Shown piece by piece: positions 1-7,887 of a stretch of 63,327 bases of DNA. This stretch comes from Inhella proteolytica (lineage in GTDB: Bacteria > Pseudomonadota > Gammaproteobacteria > Burkholderiales > Burkholderiaceae_C), in assembly GCF_016093275.1 (NCBI RefSeq), contig NZ_JAEDAK010000022.1, positions 1 through 63,327 on the forward strand. The letters are read 5' to 3'. The translations under genes and the position numbers were made by a program. Within the stretch, counting starts at the first letter, position 1; each line of letters begins with the position of its first letter. The notes below the pieces were generated by a model that ran no database searches, had not been told where the DNA came from, and saw nothing but the letters and a program-made list of their open reading frames with translations.

Positions 1-2411
1 GTCAGCACCGCCTGCTGCCACGCGCGCAGGGCCGCGGCGTCGGCGTCGGCCAGTGCAGGGCCCCAGTCCAGCCCGGCCAGGCCGGCCAGGGCCGTGCCCG
101 CCAGCAGGGCGCCGCCCGGCCCGTCGCGGCGCGCCGCCTCGAACAGCGGCTGCAGGGTGCGGGCCGCCGGCTCCTGCTGCCCCAGCGAGCACAGGGCCCA
201 GGCCAGGCGCAGCCGGGTCTCGCCCGCCAGGCCGTAGAGGTCGATGGCCGGCCCCAGGGCCAGGGCGTCCTGCCAGGCCTGCACGGCCGCCTGCGCACGC
301 CCCTCCAGCCATGCCAGCTGGGCCTGCAGCGGCAGCTCGCGCGCCGCCAGCGTGGCCGTGCCACCCGGCAGCTGCAGCGGCCGGCAGGCCGCCAGCTCGG
401 CCAGCGCCTCGCGCAGGGCGGGCCCTTGCTCGGCACTGGCCGCCACGCGCGCGCGAAACAGCGGCAGCAGGTAGGCGTACCAGGGGTTGCCCAGGTGGTT
501 GAACTCGCGCTGGCGCTCGGTGGCGGCTTGCAGCGCCGCCGCGGCGTCCCCGCGCACCAGGGCCAGCAGGGCGTCCAGGCAGAGCTGGTAGGAGCGCACG
601 GCGCCGAGCTGGCTGCCCCAGTGCGCGTCTTCGCGGGCCTGCAGGGCGCGCTGCTCGGCCTCCAGCGTGCGGCCACGCCACAGCGCGCACCAGGCCTGGA
701 TCTGCAGCGCGATGGTGCGCAGCGGAATCGGCTGCTCGCCGGCCACGCGCAGCAGCTGGTCGGCATGGCGTTCCAGCGTGTCCGTCATGCCCGGCAGGCC
801 CGGCATGCGCAGCGGCGGCGTGGTCTGGTACCAGAGCTCGGGGCGGTCCAGCTGCACTAGCAGCGCCAGCATGCGCTGGGCGTGCGGCGCCACCGCTTCG
901 TAGCGGCAGGTGTCGATGGCGGCCCAGACCTCGGCCGTGAGCCGCATCAACTGCGCAGCCGGTGCCAGCTCGGCCTGCTGCAGCTGCTTCAACAGCGCTT
1001 CGCCCGCGCCATAGCGGCCCAGGGCCATCAGGGCGATGGCGTCGTAGGCGCAGGCCAGCAGGCGTTCGGCCTCGGCGCCGCGCCGCGCATAGCCCAGCGC
1101 CGCGCGCTCCATCTCGCGGTGCATGCGCTCGAAGTCCCAGGCAGGCGTCCAGGCCGCCAGCCCGCGCACGAAGGCCAGTTCGGGCAGGTGCTCGCGCTCT
1201 GCCGGCGGGAACTGCTGCATCAGGTGCAGGGCCGGCGTGGCGCCGGCGCTGACGATCAGGGCCGGCAGCTGCTCGGCCGCCAGCGTGGCGGCGGCGCCCA
1301 GCTCCCCCAGCTCCAGGTGCTGCTGCAGGCGGCGCAGCGGGTCGGGCTCGGTCTGCAGCATGCGCTGGCACAACAGGCGCCAGCGCTCCGGCTGGGCCTG
1401 GCGCAGCCGCTGCTGCAGGGCCTCGCGGAACAGATCGTGCAAGCGCAGGCTGAGCCCGCCACCGGCCGGGTCGTCCAGGGCATCGACGAACAGGCCCAGG
1501 CGCTCGATCTCGGCCAGGCGTTCCGCGGCCAGGGCGTCGCCGGTCAGCGCGGCACAGCGCGCGGGCTGCAGCTCGGGCAGCACGCTCACGGCCTGCAGGA
1601 AGTCGGCCAGGGGCGCGGGCAGCTGTTCAAGCACCTCGGTGAGCAGGAAGTCGAACCAGGAGCGCTCGCTGGCGCGCTGCAGGCGTTCGGCACCGCCCTG
1701 CTCACCCTGCAGCACGCCCAGGGCCATGCGCAGGCCGGCCGGCCAGCCCTGGGTGCGCTCGAACAGCCGCGCCACAGCGGCCTCGTCCAGGCCGGTGCCG
1801 GCCAGCAGCGCGCGCGCCTCGGGCTCGCTGAACTGCAGCTGGGGCTGGCGGAACTCGGCCAGCTCGCCGGCGGCGCGCCGGCGCGCCAGCGCCAGCGGCG
1901 GCTCGGTGCGCGTGGCAAGGGCCAGCGTCCATTTGGGGCTCAGGCGCTCCAGCAGCTCGTCCAGGAAGGCGAAGAAGGCGGGGTCGCTGACGCGGTGCAG
2001 GTCGTCGAACACGATCAGGCCCTGCGCGGTCTCGCACAGCTCCAGCGCATTGAGCAGCTCGGCCAGCTTGGCACGCCGCAGGGCGGGGTCGGGCTGCACG
2101 ATGCCGCGCAGGATGGATTCGGGGGCGCTGCGCCAGGGCGGGTCGAAGGGTTCCAGCGCGGCCAGCAGGCATTCGAGCAGGTGGTGCAGGTCGTCGCCAC
2201 TGTCGGCGGAGATCCAGGCCAGCGCTTGGCCCGGGCCCCGCGCCGCGGCGGCCTGCGCCAGCAGCGCCGTCTTGCCAAAGCCGGCGGGCGCGCACAGCAG
2301 CACCAGGCGCTGCTGCTGCAGGGCCTGAAGCAGGCGCGCCTGCAGCGGCCCCCGGTCCACGAGGGCCGCGCGCAGGCGCGGGGCTTGGATCTTGGTGCGG
2401 GCGAAGCTCAC
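1..2411 (-). CDS. MalT-like ATP-dependent transcriptional regulator, C-terminus cut by window edge
   Basis: The frame is open from a GTG at 2411 to the window edge, at least 803 residues, which is why no closed ORF marks it; the many ORFs called here on both strands are shadows. The N-terminus has a Walker A motif APAGFGKT (about residues 41-48) and a Walker B-like run LIVFDDLH, followed by leucine/alanine-rich helical repeats, the layout of the signal-transducing STAND ATPases related to MalT. The usual C-terminal LuxR helix-turn-helix would lie beyond the window and is not seen, so DNA binding is inferred. The GTG has no strong ribosome binding site; the start is the first plausible one upstream of the conserved N-terminus. 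Its target genes are unknown. Confidence 0.8.
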   Translation of the reverse strand, partial: MSFARTKIQAPRLRAALVDRGPLQARLLQALQQQRLVLLCAPAGFGKTALLAQAAAARGPGQALAWISADSGDDLHHLLECLLAALEPFDPPWRSAPESILRGIVQPDPALRRAKLAELLNALELCETAQGLIVFDDLHRVSDPAFFAFLDELLERLSPKWTLALATRTEPPLALARRRAAGELAEFRQPQLQFSEPEARALLAGTGLDEAAVARLFERTQGWPAGLRMALGVLQGEQGGAERLQRASERSWFDFLLTEVLEQLPAPLADFLQAVSVLPELQPARCAALTGDALAAERLAEIERLGLFVDALDDPAGGGLSLRLHDLFREALQQRLRQAQPERWRLLCQRMLQTEPDPLRRLQQHLELGELGAAATLAAEQLPALIVSAGATPALHLMQQFPPAEREHLPELAFVRGLAAWTPAWDFERMHREMERAALGYARRGAEAERLLACAYDAIALMALGRYGAGEALLKQLQQAELAPAAQLMRLTAEVWAAIDTCRYEAVAPHAQRMLALLVQLDRPELWYQTTPPLRMPGLPGMTDTLERHADQLLRVAGEQPIPLRTIALQIQAWCALWRGRTLEAEQRALQAREDAHWGSQLGAVRSYQLCLDALLALVRGDAAAALQAATERQREFNHLGNPWYAYLLPLFRARVAASAEQGPALREALAELAACRPLQLPGGTATLAARELPLQAQLAWLEGRAQAAVQAWQDALALGPAIDLYGLAGETRLRLAWALCSLGQQEPAARTLQPLFEAARRDGPGGALLAGTALAGLAGLDWGPALADADAAALRAWQQAVL

Positions 2412-2452
2412 GGCGGGCGGCAGTATCCCGCCGCACACCCGCCTCAAGCCCC

Positions 2453-3055
2453 TCAGCTGTACTTCACCGAGCAGCCGTAAGGCGTGGTGGCGGGCTTGCT
2501 GATCGGTTGGCCGGCCTTCAGCTCGCCCAGCGCCTGGGTGACGAAGTTGGTGGCCTTGGGGATGTCGGCCGGGTTGGCGCTGGGAATGGAGTCGATGGCG
2601 CCGGCGTACACCAGCACACCGGCCGGGTTGACGATGTACATATGCGGCGTGGTCTTGGCGCCCCAGGCCTTGCCGGCCGTGCCCTCGTCGTCCATCAGCA
2701 AGGCACTGGGCGTGGCGCCTTGGCCCTGCAGCCAGGCGCTCAGCTCGGCGGGCTTTTTGTAGTCGCCGCTGCTCGGGGCGGTGGAGCTGATGCTCAGCCA
2801 CACCGCGCCCTGCGCCAGCGCGGCCTTTTGGGTGCCCTGCATGTTCTGCGCGCCGTAGTGCTTGCGCACGAAGGGGCAGCCGGGGTTCACCCATTCCAGC
2901 ACCACCGTCTTGCCCTTGAAGTCCGCCAGGCTGACGGTCTCGCCCTGCGCATCCTTGACCTGCAAGGCCGGCGCGGGCTTGCCCACCTGCACTTGGGCCT
3001 GGGCGCCCGCCACGGCGGCGAGCAGGGCGGTGAGCAGAAAACTTCGCTTCAACAT
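2453..3055 (-). CDS. secreted redoxin (thioredoxin-fold) family protein
   Basis: 200 residues. An N-terminal signal peptide ends near AGAQAQ (about residue 21), so the protein acts in the periplasm. The thioredoxin-like/AhpC-TSA fold is shown by GKPAPALQVKDAQG, then VVLEWVNPGCPFVRKHYG with a single Cys60 where thioredoxins have CxxC. A second cysteine (Cys195) is close to the C-terminus in PYGCSVKYS. The single active cysteine resembles peroxiredoxin-like redoxins more than classical thioredoxin. The ATG at 3055 is chosen because AGGAG precedes it; a longer in-frame ORF reaches 3118 without a signal peptide. It lies downstream of a DsbD-like electron donor on the same strand, which suggests that the two form a periplasmic thiol relay (inference). 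Confidence 0.85.
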   Translation of the reverse strand: MLKRSFLLTALLAAVAGAQAQVQVGKPAPALQVKDAQGETVSLADFKGKTVVLEWVNPGCPFVRKHYGAQNMQGTQKAALAQGAVWLSISSTAPSSGDYKKPAELSAWLQGQGATPSALLMDDEGTAGKAWGAKTTPHMYIVNPAGVLVYAGAIDSIPSANPADIPKATNFVTQALGELKAGQPISKPATTPYGCSVKYS

Positions 3056-3099
3056 CTCTGGGCTCCTGCGTGGAAGGGGAAGAACATGACGCATGCCGC

Positions 3100-3188
3100 T
3101 CCTTCCCCCAAGGGGCACCGCGGAAGCGGCTTTGCCGGGCCGCTGGTGGCGCCCCCTGGGGGGAGGCGCCGCAGGCGCTTCGGGGGGG
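3100..3188. repeat. GC-rich imperfect inverted repeat of Burkholderiales intergenic type
   Basis: The gap between the redoxin gene and the DsbD-like gene is filled with nested inverted repeats, for example CCCCCAAGGGG, GAAGCGGC facing GCCGCTGG, and GGCGCCCCC facing GGGGGGAGGCGCC. A related C-run/G-run block occurs at 22814-22922. Such elements are common between genes in this order and can fold as transcript-end hairpins. No T-run follows, so function is uncertain. Confidence 0.5.
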
Positions 3189-5306
3189 TCACTTCTGTAG
3201 GGCTTGCAGGCGCGCGCGCAGCGCGTCCACCGAAAGAATCTCGGCCATCAGCTCGGGCTCGGTGCGGCCCGGCGTGTAGAGCGCATACACGGGCACGCCG
3301 CTGCGGCCCAGGCGGCGCAGCTCGGCAGTGATGGCGGCGTCGCGCAGCGTCCAGTCGGCGCGCAGGCGTTGCACGCCGGCGGCGGCGAAGTCCGCCTGCA
3401 CGCCGGCATCGGCCAGCGCGTTGCGCTTGTTGTACTGGCAGGTGATGCACCAGGCGGCGGTGAAGTCCACGAACAGGGGCTTGCCGCTGGCGATGGCGGC
3501 CTGCTGGGCCTCGGGGCTCCAGGCGCTCCAGCCAGCGGCCGGCGCAGCCGCCGCGGCCGGCGCGCCGGCGGGCTGGTGCAGCGAGGGCGCCGCCCACAGC
3601 CAGCCCAGCGCCAGCACCACGGCGGCACTGAGGCGCCAGCCCCAGCCGCGCAGCGCCCAGGCCCACAGCGCATAGGCCAGCGCCAGCAGCAGCACCAGCA
3701 GGGCCACGGCGGCGTCCAGCCCGGCCTGCTGGCCCAGCACCCACACCAGCCACAGCACGGTGGCCAGCATCGGGAAGCCGAGCAGATGGCGCAGGCGCTC
3801 CATCCAGGCACCCGGGCGCGGCAGGCGTGCAGCCAGGCCAGGCACCAGCGCGAAGCTCACGTACGGCGCGGCCATGCCCAGGCCCAGTGCGGCAAACACC
3901 GCCAGCGCCTGCGCCGGCGGCAGGGTCAGCGCCGCACCCAGCGCGGCCCCCATGAAGGGCGCAGTGCAGGGTGAGGCCACCGCCACCGAGAGCACGCCGG
4001 TGGCGGCCTGGTCCAGCCAGGGGCGCTGCGCGCGCCAGCCCGCCACGCCCGAGGGCAGCCAGTTGCCGAACTCGAACAGGCCGAACAGATTCATCGCGAT
4101 CAGCGTGAACAAGCCGGCCAGAGCCGCCACCACGGTGGGCGATTGCAGCTGGAAGCCCCAGCCGATCTGATCGCCCGCGGCGCGCAGGCCCAGCAGCAGG
4201 GCGGCCAGCAGCACGAAGCTCAGCACCACGCCGGCCGTGTAGGCAGCCGCGCCCACATGGCGCTCGTGCGGGGCCTCGCGCACCAGCGCCAGGGCCTTCA
4301 GCGAAAGCACCGGGAACACGCAGGGCATCAGGTTCAAGATCAGCCCGCCCACGAAGGCCAGGGCCAGCGCGGCCAGCAGGCCCACATCGCCCCCCGCGGG
4401 TTGCGCCGGGGGGCTGGCGGGTGCGCCGCCGCCCAAGTGCTGCACCGGCGCGGCCGCGGCCTCGGGCGCGTTCGCCTGCCAACCGCCCTGCAGCGCAAAG
4501 CGCAGGCTGCCGGTCTGCTCGCCCGCGCGCAGCACCACTTCCAGCTCGGCCGGCGATTCACCGCGCTGCGGCGAGAGCGGCAGCGCCAGGCTCAGGCGCT
4601 CGCCCTGCCAGTTCGCCTGCTCGGGGCGGGCGTGGTCGTACACGCCGGCATCGGCGCCAAAGGCCTCGATGCCCTGGCCGCGCCAGCCCGCGGGCAGGCC
4701 GTCGATCTCCAGCTGCAGGGCCTCGGCCGCCTGGCGCGCCTGCACCTTCACGCCCGGCAGGGGCTGCGGCTCGGCCGCCAGCGCGGCCTTGAAGGCGGCG
4801 GCGTGGTCGTTCAGTGGCTGGCCCTGCGGCAGCTCCACGCTGAACTCGCCGCGCTCGGGGATGCAGACTTCCTTGCACACCAGCCACTCGGCCAGCAGGC
4901 CCAGCTTCAGCGGGCCGGCAGGCAGTTCGGCCGGCAGCTTCAGCGCCACCGGCAGCAGCAGCTCGCCCTCGAAGCCGTAATTCATCAAGGGGCCCAGCGG
5001 CATCTTGTGCGGCGCCGGCCAGTGGATGGCGCCGGCCTGCGCGCCGGCCGGCAGCGTCCAGTTCAGGCGCGTGGGCAGGCCGGAATCACCGGGGTTGCGC
5101 CAGTAGGTGTGCCAGCCCGGCTCGTGCTGCATCTGCACGCCGGCCCAGATCGTCTTGCCCGCGCCCACGCCGTCGGGGGCATGCACCAGCAAGCGCGCAG
5201 TGGCCTGTTCGCTGCGCACGCTCGCACTGGCCTGCTGGGCCTGCACCGCGCCCATGCCCAGCACCCCGAACAGCAGCCCGATCCCGATTTCTCGCCAGCC
5301 CCGCAT
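3189..5306 (-). CDS. DsbD-family protein-disulfide reductase
   Basis: 705 residues, passing electrons from cytoplasmic thioredoxin across the inner membrane to periplasmic thiol proteins. A signal peptide (residues 1-24, ending VQAQQ) is followed by a periplasmic domain with a Cys pair, WLVCKEVCIP (Cys144, Cys148). About eight membrane helices (305-575) carry the CcdA-type cysteines Cys329 in NLMPCVFPV and Cys447 in ASPCTAPF. A C-terminal thioredoxin domain has AAWCITCQYNK (Cys620, Cys623). The N-terminal cysteine pair and order match the ScsB/DUF255-like branch rather than E. coli DsbD itself. The ATG at 5306 starts a good signal sequence. It probably reduces the redoxin encoded downstream. 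Confidence 0.92.
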   Translation of the reverse strand: MRGWREIGIGLLFGVLGMGAVQAQQASASVRSEQATARLLVHAPDGVGAGKTIWAGVQMQHEPGWHTYWRNPGDSGLPTRLNWTLPAGAQAGAIHWPAPHKMPLGPLMNYGFEGELLLPVALKLPAELPAGPLKLGLLAEWLVCKEVCIPERGEFSVELPQGQPLNDHAAAFKAALAAEPQPLPGVKVQARQAAEALQLEIDGLPAGWRGQGIEAFGADAGVYDHARPEQANWQGERLSLALPLSPQRGESPAELEVVLRAGEQTGSLRFALQGGWQANAPEAAAAPVQHLGGGAPASPPAQPAGGDVGLLAALALAFVGGLILNLMPCVFPVLSLKALALVREAPHERHVGAAAYTAGVVLSFVLLAALLLGLRAAGDQIGWGFQLQSPTVVAALAGLFTLIAMNLFGLFEFGNWLPSGVAGWRAQRPWLDQAATGVLSVAVASPCTAPFMGAALGAALTLPPAQALAVFAALGLGMAAPYVSFALVPGLAARLPRPGAWMERLRHLLGFPMLATVLWLVWVLGQQAGLDAAVALLVLLLALAYALWAWALRGWGWRLSAAVVLALGWLWAAPSLHQPAGAPAAAAAPAAGWSAWSPEAQQAAIASGKPLFVDFTAAWCITCQYNKRNALADAGVQADFAAAGVQRLRADWTLRDAAITAELRRLGRSGVPVYALYTPGRTEPELMAEILSVDALRARLQALQK

Positions 5307-5343
5307 GCGCGCTCTCCGCCCTCGCCAAAACCCGCCACTGTAG

Positions 5344-5360
5344 AAGCCCGCGCAGGGCTT
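5344..5360 (-). terminator. possible terminator hairpin after the YjbR-like gene
   Basis: AAGCCC (5344-5349) pairs with GGGCTT (5355-5360) across a five-base loop, just past the stop codon at 5369 in the direction of transcription. The run of T after the stem is weak, so it is only a candidate intrinsic terminator. Confidence 0.3.
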
Positions 5361-5368
5361 TCCGCTGG

Positions 5369-5686
5369 TCAGGGTCTTGCAACGCCGCTCTTTGCCGCCC
5401 AGGCTTCACGCAGCAGGGGCAGCAGCCAGCTGGCGCGCGCACCGGCCAGGCGCACCCGCAGCCCGACGATCTTGCGGCCCCAGGGCAGGGGCTCGATGTG
5501 CGCGGGCTGCAGCGCACACCAGCGCTCGCGCGCCTCGGCGCCCACGAACACGCGCAACTCGCTGCCATCGGGCGTCAACGTGGCGTAGATCTTTCCCTTC
5601 ACCCGGAACGAGGCCAGCTCGAAATGCGGCTGCTCCGCCGTGGCGGGCAGGCCCAGAGCCAGCTCGCGCAGCGCGGCCGGCTTCAT
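5369..5686 (-). CDS. MmcQ/YjbR family protein
   Basis: 105 residues, the usual length for this CyaY-like-fold family. Visible family signatures are the N-terminal LALGLPATAEQPHF, the strand FRVKGKIYATL and a WxxL-type C-terminal helix. Members are often annotated as DNA-binding proteins, but the biochemical role is not settled. Its ATG overlaps the stop codon of the upstream acetyltransferase gene (ATGA at 5683-5686), so the two are translationally coupled. Confidence 0.8.
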   Translation of the reverse strand: MKPAALRELALGLPATAEQPHFELASFRVKGKIYATLTPDGSELRVFVGAEARERWCALQPAHIEPLPWGRKIVGLRVRLAGARASWLLPLLREAWAAKSGVARP

Positions 5687-6237
5687 GCGGCCAGCCAGTC
5701 TCGGCGCGCCAGCCGGTACAGCACATGGCGGCGCAGCGGCGAGCCTTCGGGCACACGCGGGTGTTCGAAGTCCTGGCCCGTGTTCTGCATGCCGATGCGC
5801 TCCATCACCGCGCGCGAGCGCTGGTTGCCCACCGCGGTGAAGGAGACGATGGCCTCCAGGCCCAGCTCCGTAAAACCAAAACCCAGCGCGGCGCGCGCCG
5901 CCTCGCTGGCGTAACCCTGGCCCCAGGCCGAACGCGCCAGGCGCCAGCCGATCTCGGTGGCGGGCATGAAGGGCGCCTCAAAGCCCGGCACCGCCAGGCC
6001 CACGAAGCCGATGAAGGCGGGGCCGCCCTTGACCTCCACCGCCCACAGGCCCCAACCCTGTGCGTCCAGCTTCGCGCGGATGCGCGCGGCCTGGGCATCG
6101 CTTTCCTCGCGGCTCAGCAGGGCGGGGAAGTGGCGCATCACCTCGGGGTCGGCGTTCAGGGCGGCGTAGGGGGCGAGGTCGTCGTCGCGCCAGGGGCGCA
6201 GCAGCAGGCGGGGGGTTTGGAGGGAGTGGTTCAGCAA
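5683..6237 (-). CDS. GNAT acetyltransferase, RimJ/RimL type
   Basis: 184 residues. The sequence opens with LQTPRLLLRPWRDDDLAPYA, the typical start of RimJ/RimL-like N-acetyltransferases, and has GWRLARSAWGQGYASEA, which forms the acetyl-CoA pyrophosphate-binding segment (R/Q-x-x-G-x-G/A). The C-terminal ERIGMQNTG is also characteristic. The substrate cannot be told from sequence; family members acetylate ribosomal protein N-termini or small amines. It heads a two-gene unit with the YjbR-like gene. GC content and codon use match the chromosome, unlike the cassette ORFs just upstream, so I place the integron boundary between 6238 and 6364. Confidence 0.85.
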   Translation of the reverse strand: MLNHSLQTPRLLLRPWRDDDLAPYAALNADPEVMRHFPALLSREESDAQAARIRAKLDAQGWGLWAVEVKGGPAFIGFVGLAVPGFEAPFMPATEIGWRLARSAWGQGYASEAARAALGFGFTELGLEAIVSFTAVGNQRSRAVMERIGMQNTGQDFEHPRVPEGSPLRRHVLYRLARRDWLAA

Positions 6238-6363
6238 AGCTCAAACCTCCGGGTTATTGAATGGGGCTGCACAGCGCATGCGCTGAAGTCTGGCTCTGGT
6301 CGAAACGCAAATCCCTTGAACACAGCATTAAGAGCAGGCAACCAGAACCGCTTTGAATGAAAT

Positions 6364-6437
6364 ACCCAACTAGCGCTTGGCCAGATGGAAATTCCCTGCA
6401 GAAGGGTGGGATGACATCGCCGGCAATCTACTTAGCC
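6364..6437 (-). repeat. degenerate attC candidate at the distal end of the cassette array
   Basis: On the minus strand an imperfect palindrome (TTGCCGGCGATG facing CATCTGGCCAAG) lies just after the stop codon of the last cassette ORF and ends in GTTGGGT (plus strand 6364-6370), a valid core site. The other core, opposite 6431-6437, differs from GTTRRRY consensus at two positions. The length (74 bp) fits an attC, but the site looks decayed. Confidence 0.4.
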
Positions 6438-6730
6438 TCGGGATTCCTGTAGTACTGACACTTCTTGCAGTAGTAGAGCCCAGGCCCGTGCAATTTTCGC
6501 TGATTGAACCGGTGGCCCGCCTTATAAACCAGTAGAGCACCAGCAACTGCAAGCCCTACCACCAAATAACTGTGCTCCGAAAAGCTCAAGACCGCGATAG
6601 CGGTCAATCCAACTACAGCCCAGTGCGTAAGCTCTCGGCTCAGCCATCCCAATAGTGGTGTGTGTTTAATAGGAGGCTGAAATTCCATATCGCCCGCGCA
6701 CTTCGGGCAGATTGGCGAGGGCGAAACCAC
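6428..6730 (-). CDS. cassette ORF 4: two-CxxC zinc-ribbon-like membrane protein
   Basis: About 100 residues if started at GTG 6730; an in-frame GTG at 6745 lies within the attC core. The N-terminal CPKC and C-terminal YYCKKCQYY can form a split zinc ribbon around two hydrophobic segments (WAVVGLTAIAVLSF and YLVVGLAVAGALLVY). This suggests a small membrane protein with both ends on the same, cytoplasmic, side. The function is unknown. It is the most distal cassette in the integron remnant and its base composition is AT-richer than the neighbouring chromosome. Confidence 0.6.
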   Translation of the reverse strand: MVSPSPICPKCAGDMEFQPPIKHTPLLGWLSRELTHWAVVGLTAIAVLSFSEHSYLVVGLAVAGALLVYKAGHRFNQRKLHGPGLYYCKKCQYYRNPEAK

Positions 6731-6736
6731 TATGCC

Positions 6737-6796
6737 GTGCAACACCTGAACTAAGCCGAGCCACGAAGCGGGTTCGGCTTGAATGAATTGTTAGGG
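6737..6796 (-). repeat. attC recombination site 3
   Basis: On the minus strand it starts at the CTAAC core (plus 6790-6796), continues with ATTCATTCAAGCCGAACC, passes through a CGCTTCG turn and returns with GGCTCGGCTTAGTTCAG to a degenerate GTTGCAC core. This is almost the attC of common aadA/dfr-type cassettes, which share the ATTCATTCAAGCCGA arm. The last residues of the upstream cassette protein are encoded within it. Confidence 0.88.
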
Positions 6797-7335
6797 CGCA
6801 CACCGCGGCGGTTGGCAAGCAGGATAAAGATGGCGAACGCCACCTCAATGGACGCTCCAACAAAGGCGCCGACAGTTGGTGAAGCTAGCGACTTGCCCAG
6901 CAGGTAGCCTGCAGCGGCAAGTGAGAGTCCGAGAAGCCAATAGACCCGCATGCCGAAAAGCATGCTGAAAGTCAGATACCGGCCACCGATCACCAGCAGC
7001 ATGGCCGGGAAAAACCACTCAATACGATAAAGCGACACGACATAGGCAAGAGGCAGGCTGAAAATTAGCCAAAGGGTACTGGCCCAGGCCAATGCCCCGA
7101 GGGGATTGCCCTTGTTGTGCTTGCCGGCGCTGCCGAGTAGCTTGCAGATCACGGTTGCAACAGGGTGGATGGCCATCCCGCCAATGAAAAGAACCCATAC
7201 GGCCTGCTGTGGCGCAGCTTGAAGCGTTGATATTGCCGCAGATAGCCAAGCCAGCGCTGAAGCAAGAACGCCTGCGCCGCCGCTGCAATAGCTGGAGCGC
7301 ATGTCCGATTGAGCCTGAGTCAAATCGCTGATCAT
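6751..7335 (-). CDS. cassette ORF 3: polytopic membrane protein with attC-encoded C-terminus
   Basis: 194 residues from ATG 7335, which is preceded by GGAGAC; the ORF could be extended to 7371 but only into attC. It has about five hydrophobic segments, including AVWVLFIGGMAIHPVATVIC, STLWLIFSLPLAYVVSL and VGASIEVAFAIFILLA, with few charged residues between them. The C-terminal tail NNSFKPNPLRGSA is a translated attC site, a tail seen on many unrelated cassette proteins, and the stop codon lies inside attC 3. The length and membrane topology resemble small bacterial proteins of unknown function (DUF7010-like families are one possibility), but no specific family is assigned. Confidence 0.75.
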   Translation of the reverse strand: MISDLTQAQSDMRSSYCSGGAGVLASALAWLSAAISTLQAAPQQAVWVLFIGGMAIHPVATVICKLLGSAGKHNKGNPLGALAWASTLWLIFSLPLAYVVSLYRIEWFFPAMLLVIGGRYLTFSMLFGMRVYWLLGLSLAAAGYLLGKSLASPTVGAFVGASIEVAFAIFILLANRRGVRPNNSFKPNPLRGSA

Positions 7336-7365
7336 CTTGTCTCCGTCGCGTAGAACTTGCCGTGC

Positions 7366-7434
7366 GCCCAACGCTGAAGCTAAGCCGCGAGCGGCGGCTT
7401 GCCGACGCGAGTCGGCTCGAGTGAATGGTTGGGC
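7366..7434 (-). repeat. attC recombination site 2
   Basis: 69 bp. On the minus strand it is bounded by GCCCAAC and GTTGGGC, with inner arms CGAGCCGACTCGCGTCGG and CCGCCGCTCGCGGCTTAG, that is an imperfect hairpin with two internal GC-rich stems. Core sites, length and asymmetry fit an integron attC. It separates cassette ORFs 2 and 3. Confidence 0.9.
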
Positions 7435-7440
7435 ATCATG

Positions 7441-7812
7441 CTACTTGCAGCACAAATCTTCATCGACATGCGACCCCACTAAGTAAATAGAACCCGGCCA
7501 GTTTCGCCAACTCGGCAGTGCCCATTGAAGCAGCCTGCTACTCACCGGATAGCCTGCCATTTGCAATGCGTTCACCACGGCTAGGCGCTTTCTACGAATG
7601 CGGGGATGCAGCCTTTCATGCCACGGTGGATCGACTAAGAATCGGCCTTTCCTGGGTCTGCATTGGCACTCCCGCGTAAGCAGTCGCCTCAGATAAGCCG
7701 AGAGAGTGGCCCGCGAAAGCCCACGCAATTGCACTTGTAGCAGTTGCTCGGGTGACCGGGCACCGCCAGTATGAAACTTCCAAGGTAGTGGCGGACCTCT
7801 ACGGTTCTTCAT
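7441..7812 (-). CDS. cassette ORF 2: small basic protein of unknown function
   Basis: 123 residues from an ATG four bases inside the attC 1 core site, the normal position for a cassette gene start. The protein is rich in Arg, Leu and Trp and basic overall, with stretches such as RGLSRATLSAYLRRLL and HPRIRRKRL; the first could be a helix-turn-helix-like segment, but I cannot assign a domain. The stop codon lies just before attC 2. No signal peptide or membrane helix is evident. I do not recognise the family. Confidence 0.6.
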   Translation of the reverse strand: MKNRRGPPLPWKFHTGGARSPEQLLQVQLRGLSRATLSAYLRRLLTRECQCRPRKGRFLVDPPWHERLHPRIRRKRLAVVNALQMAGYPVSSRLLQWALPSWRNWPGSIYLVGSHVDEDLCCK

Positions 7813-7815
7813 GAG

Positions 7816-7887
7816 GCCCAACGTTGGACATAAGGGGCGGACCAAAAGCGCAGCTTTTGGGACGTCCGCTTGATGGACGGGTTAGGC
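7816..7887 (-). repeat. attC recombination site 1
   Basis: 72 bp bounded on the minus strand by GCCTAAC and GTTGGGC. The arms AAGCGGACGTCC and GGTCCGCCCCTT enclose a perfect terminal stem CCAAAAGC / GCTTTTGG with a three-base turn. This matches the canonical attC folded structure. It follows the first cassette ORF, whose last codons overlap its outer core. Confidence 0.92.

Noticed and set aside
882-2480. Plus-strand ORF of 532 residues opposite the MalT-like gene
   Set aside because: Antisense shadow in GC-rich coding DNA; low-complexity Ala/Arg/Gln protein with no family features, while the minus frame encodes a clear Walker A ATPase.
4143-5588. Plus-strand ORF of 481 residues opposite the DsbD-like gene
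   Set aside because: Antisense shadow; the minus strand has signal peptide, CcdA-like core and CxxC thioredoxin domain.
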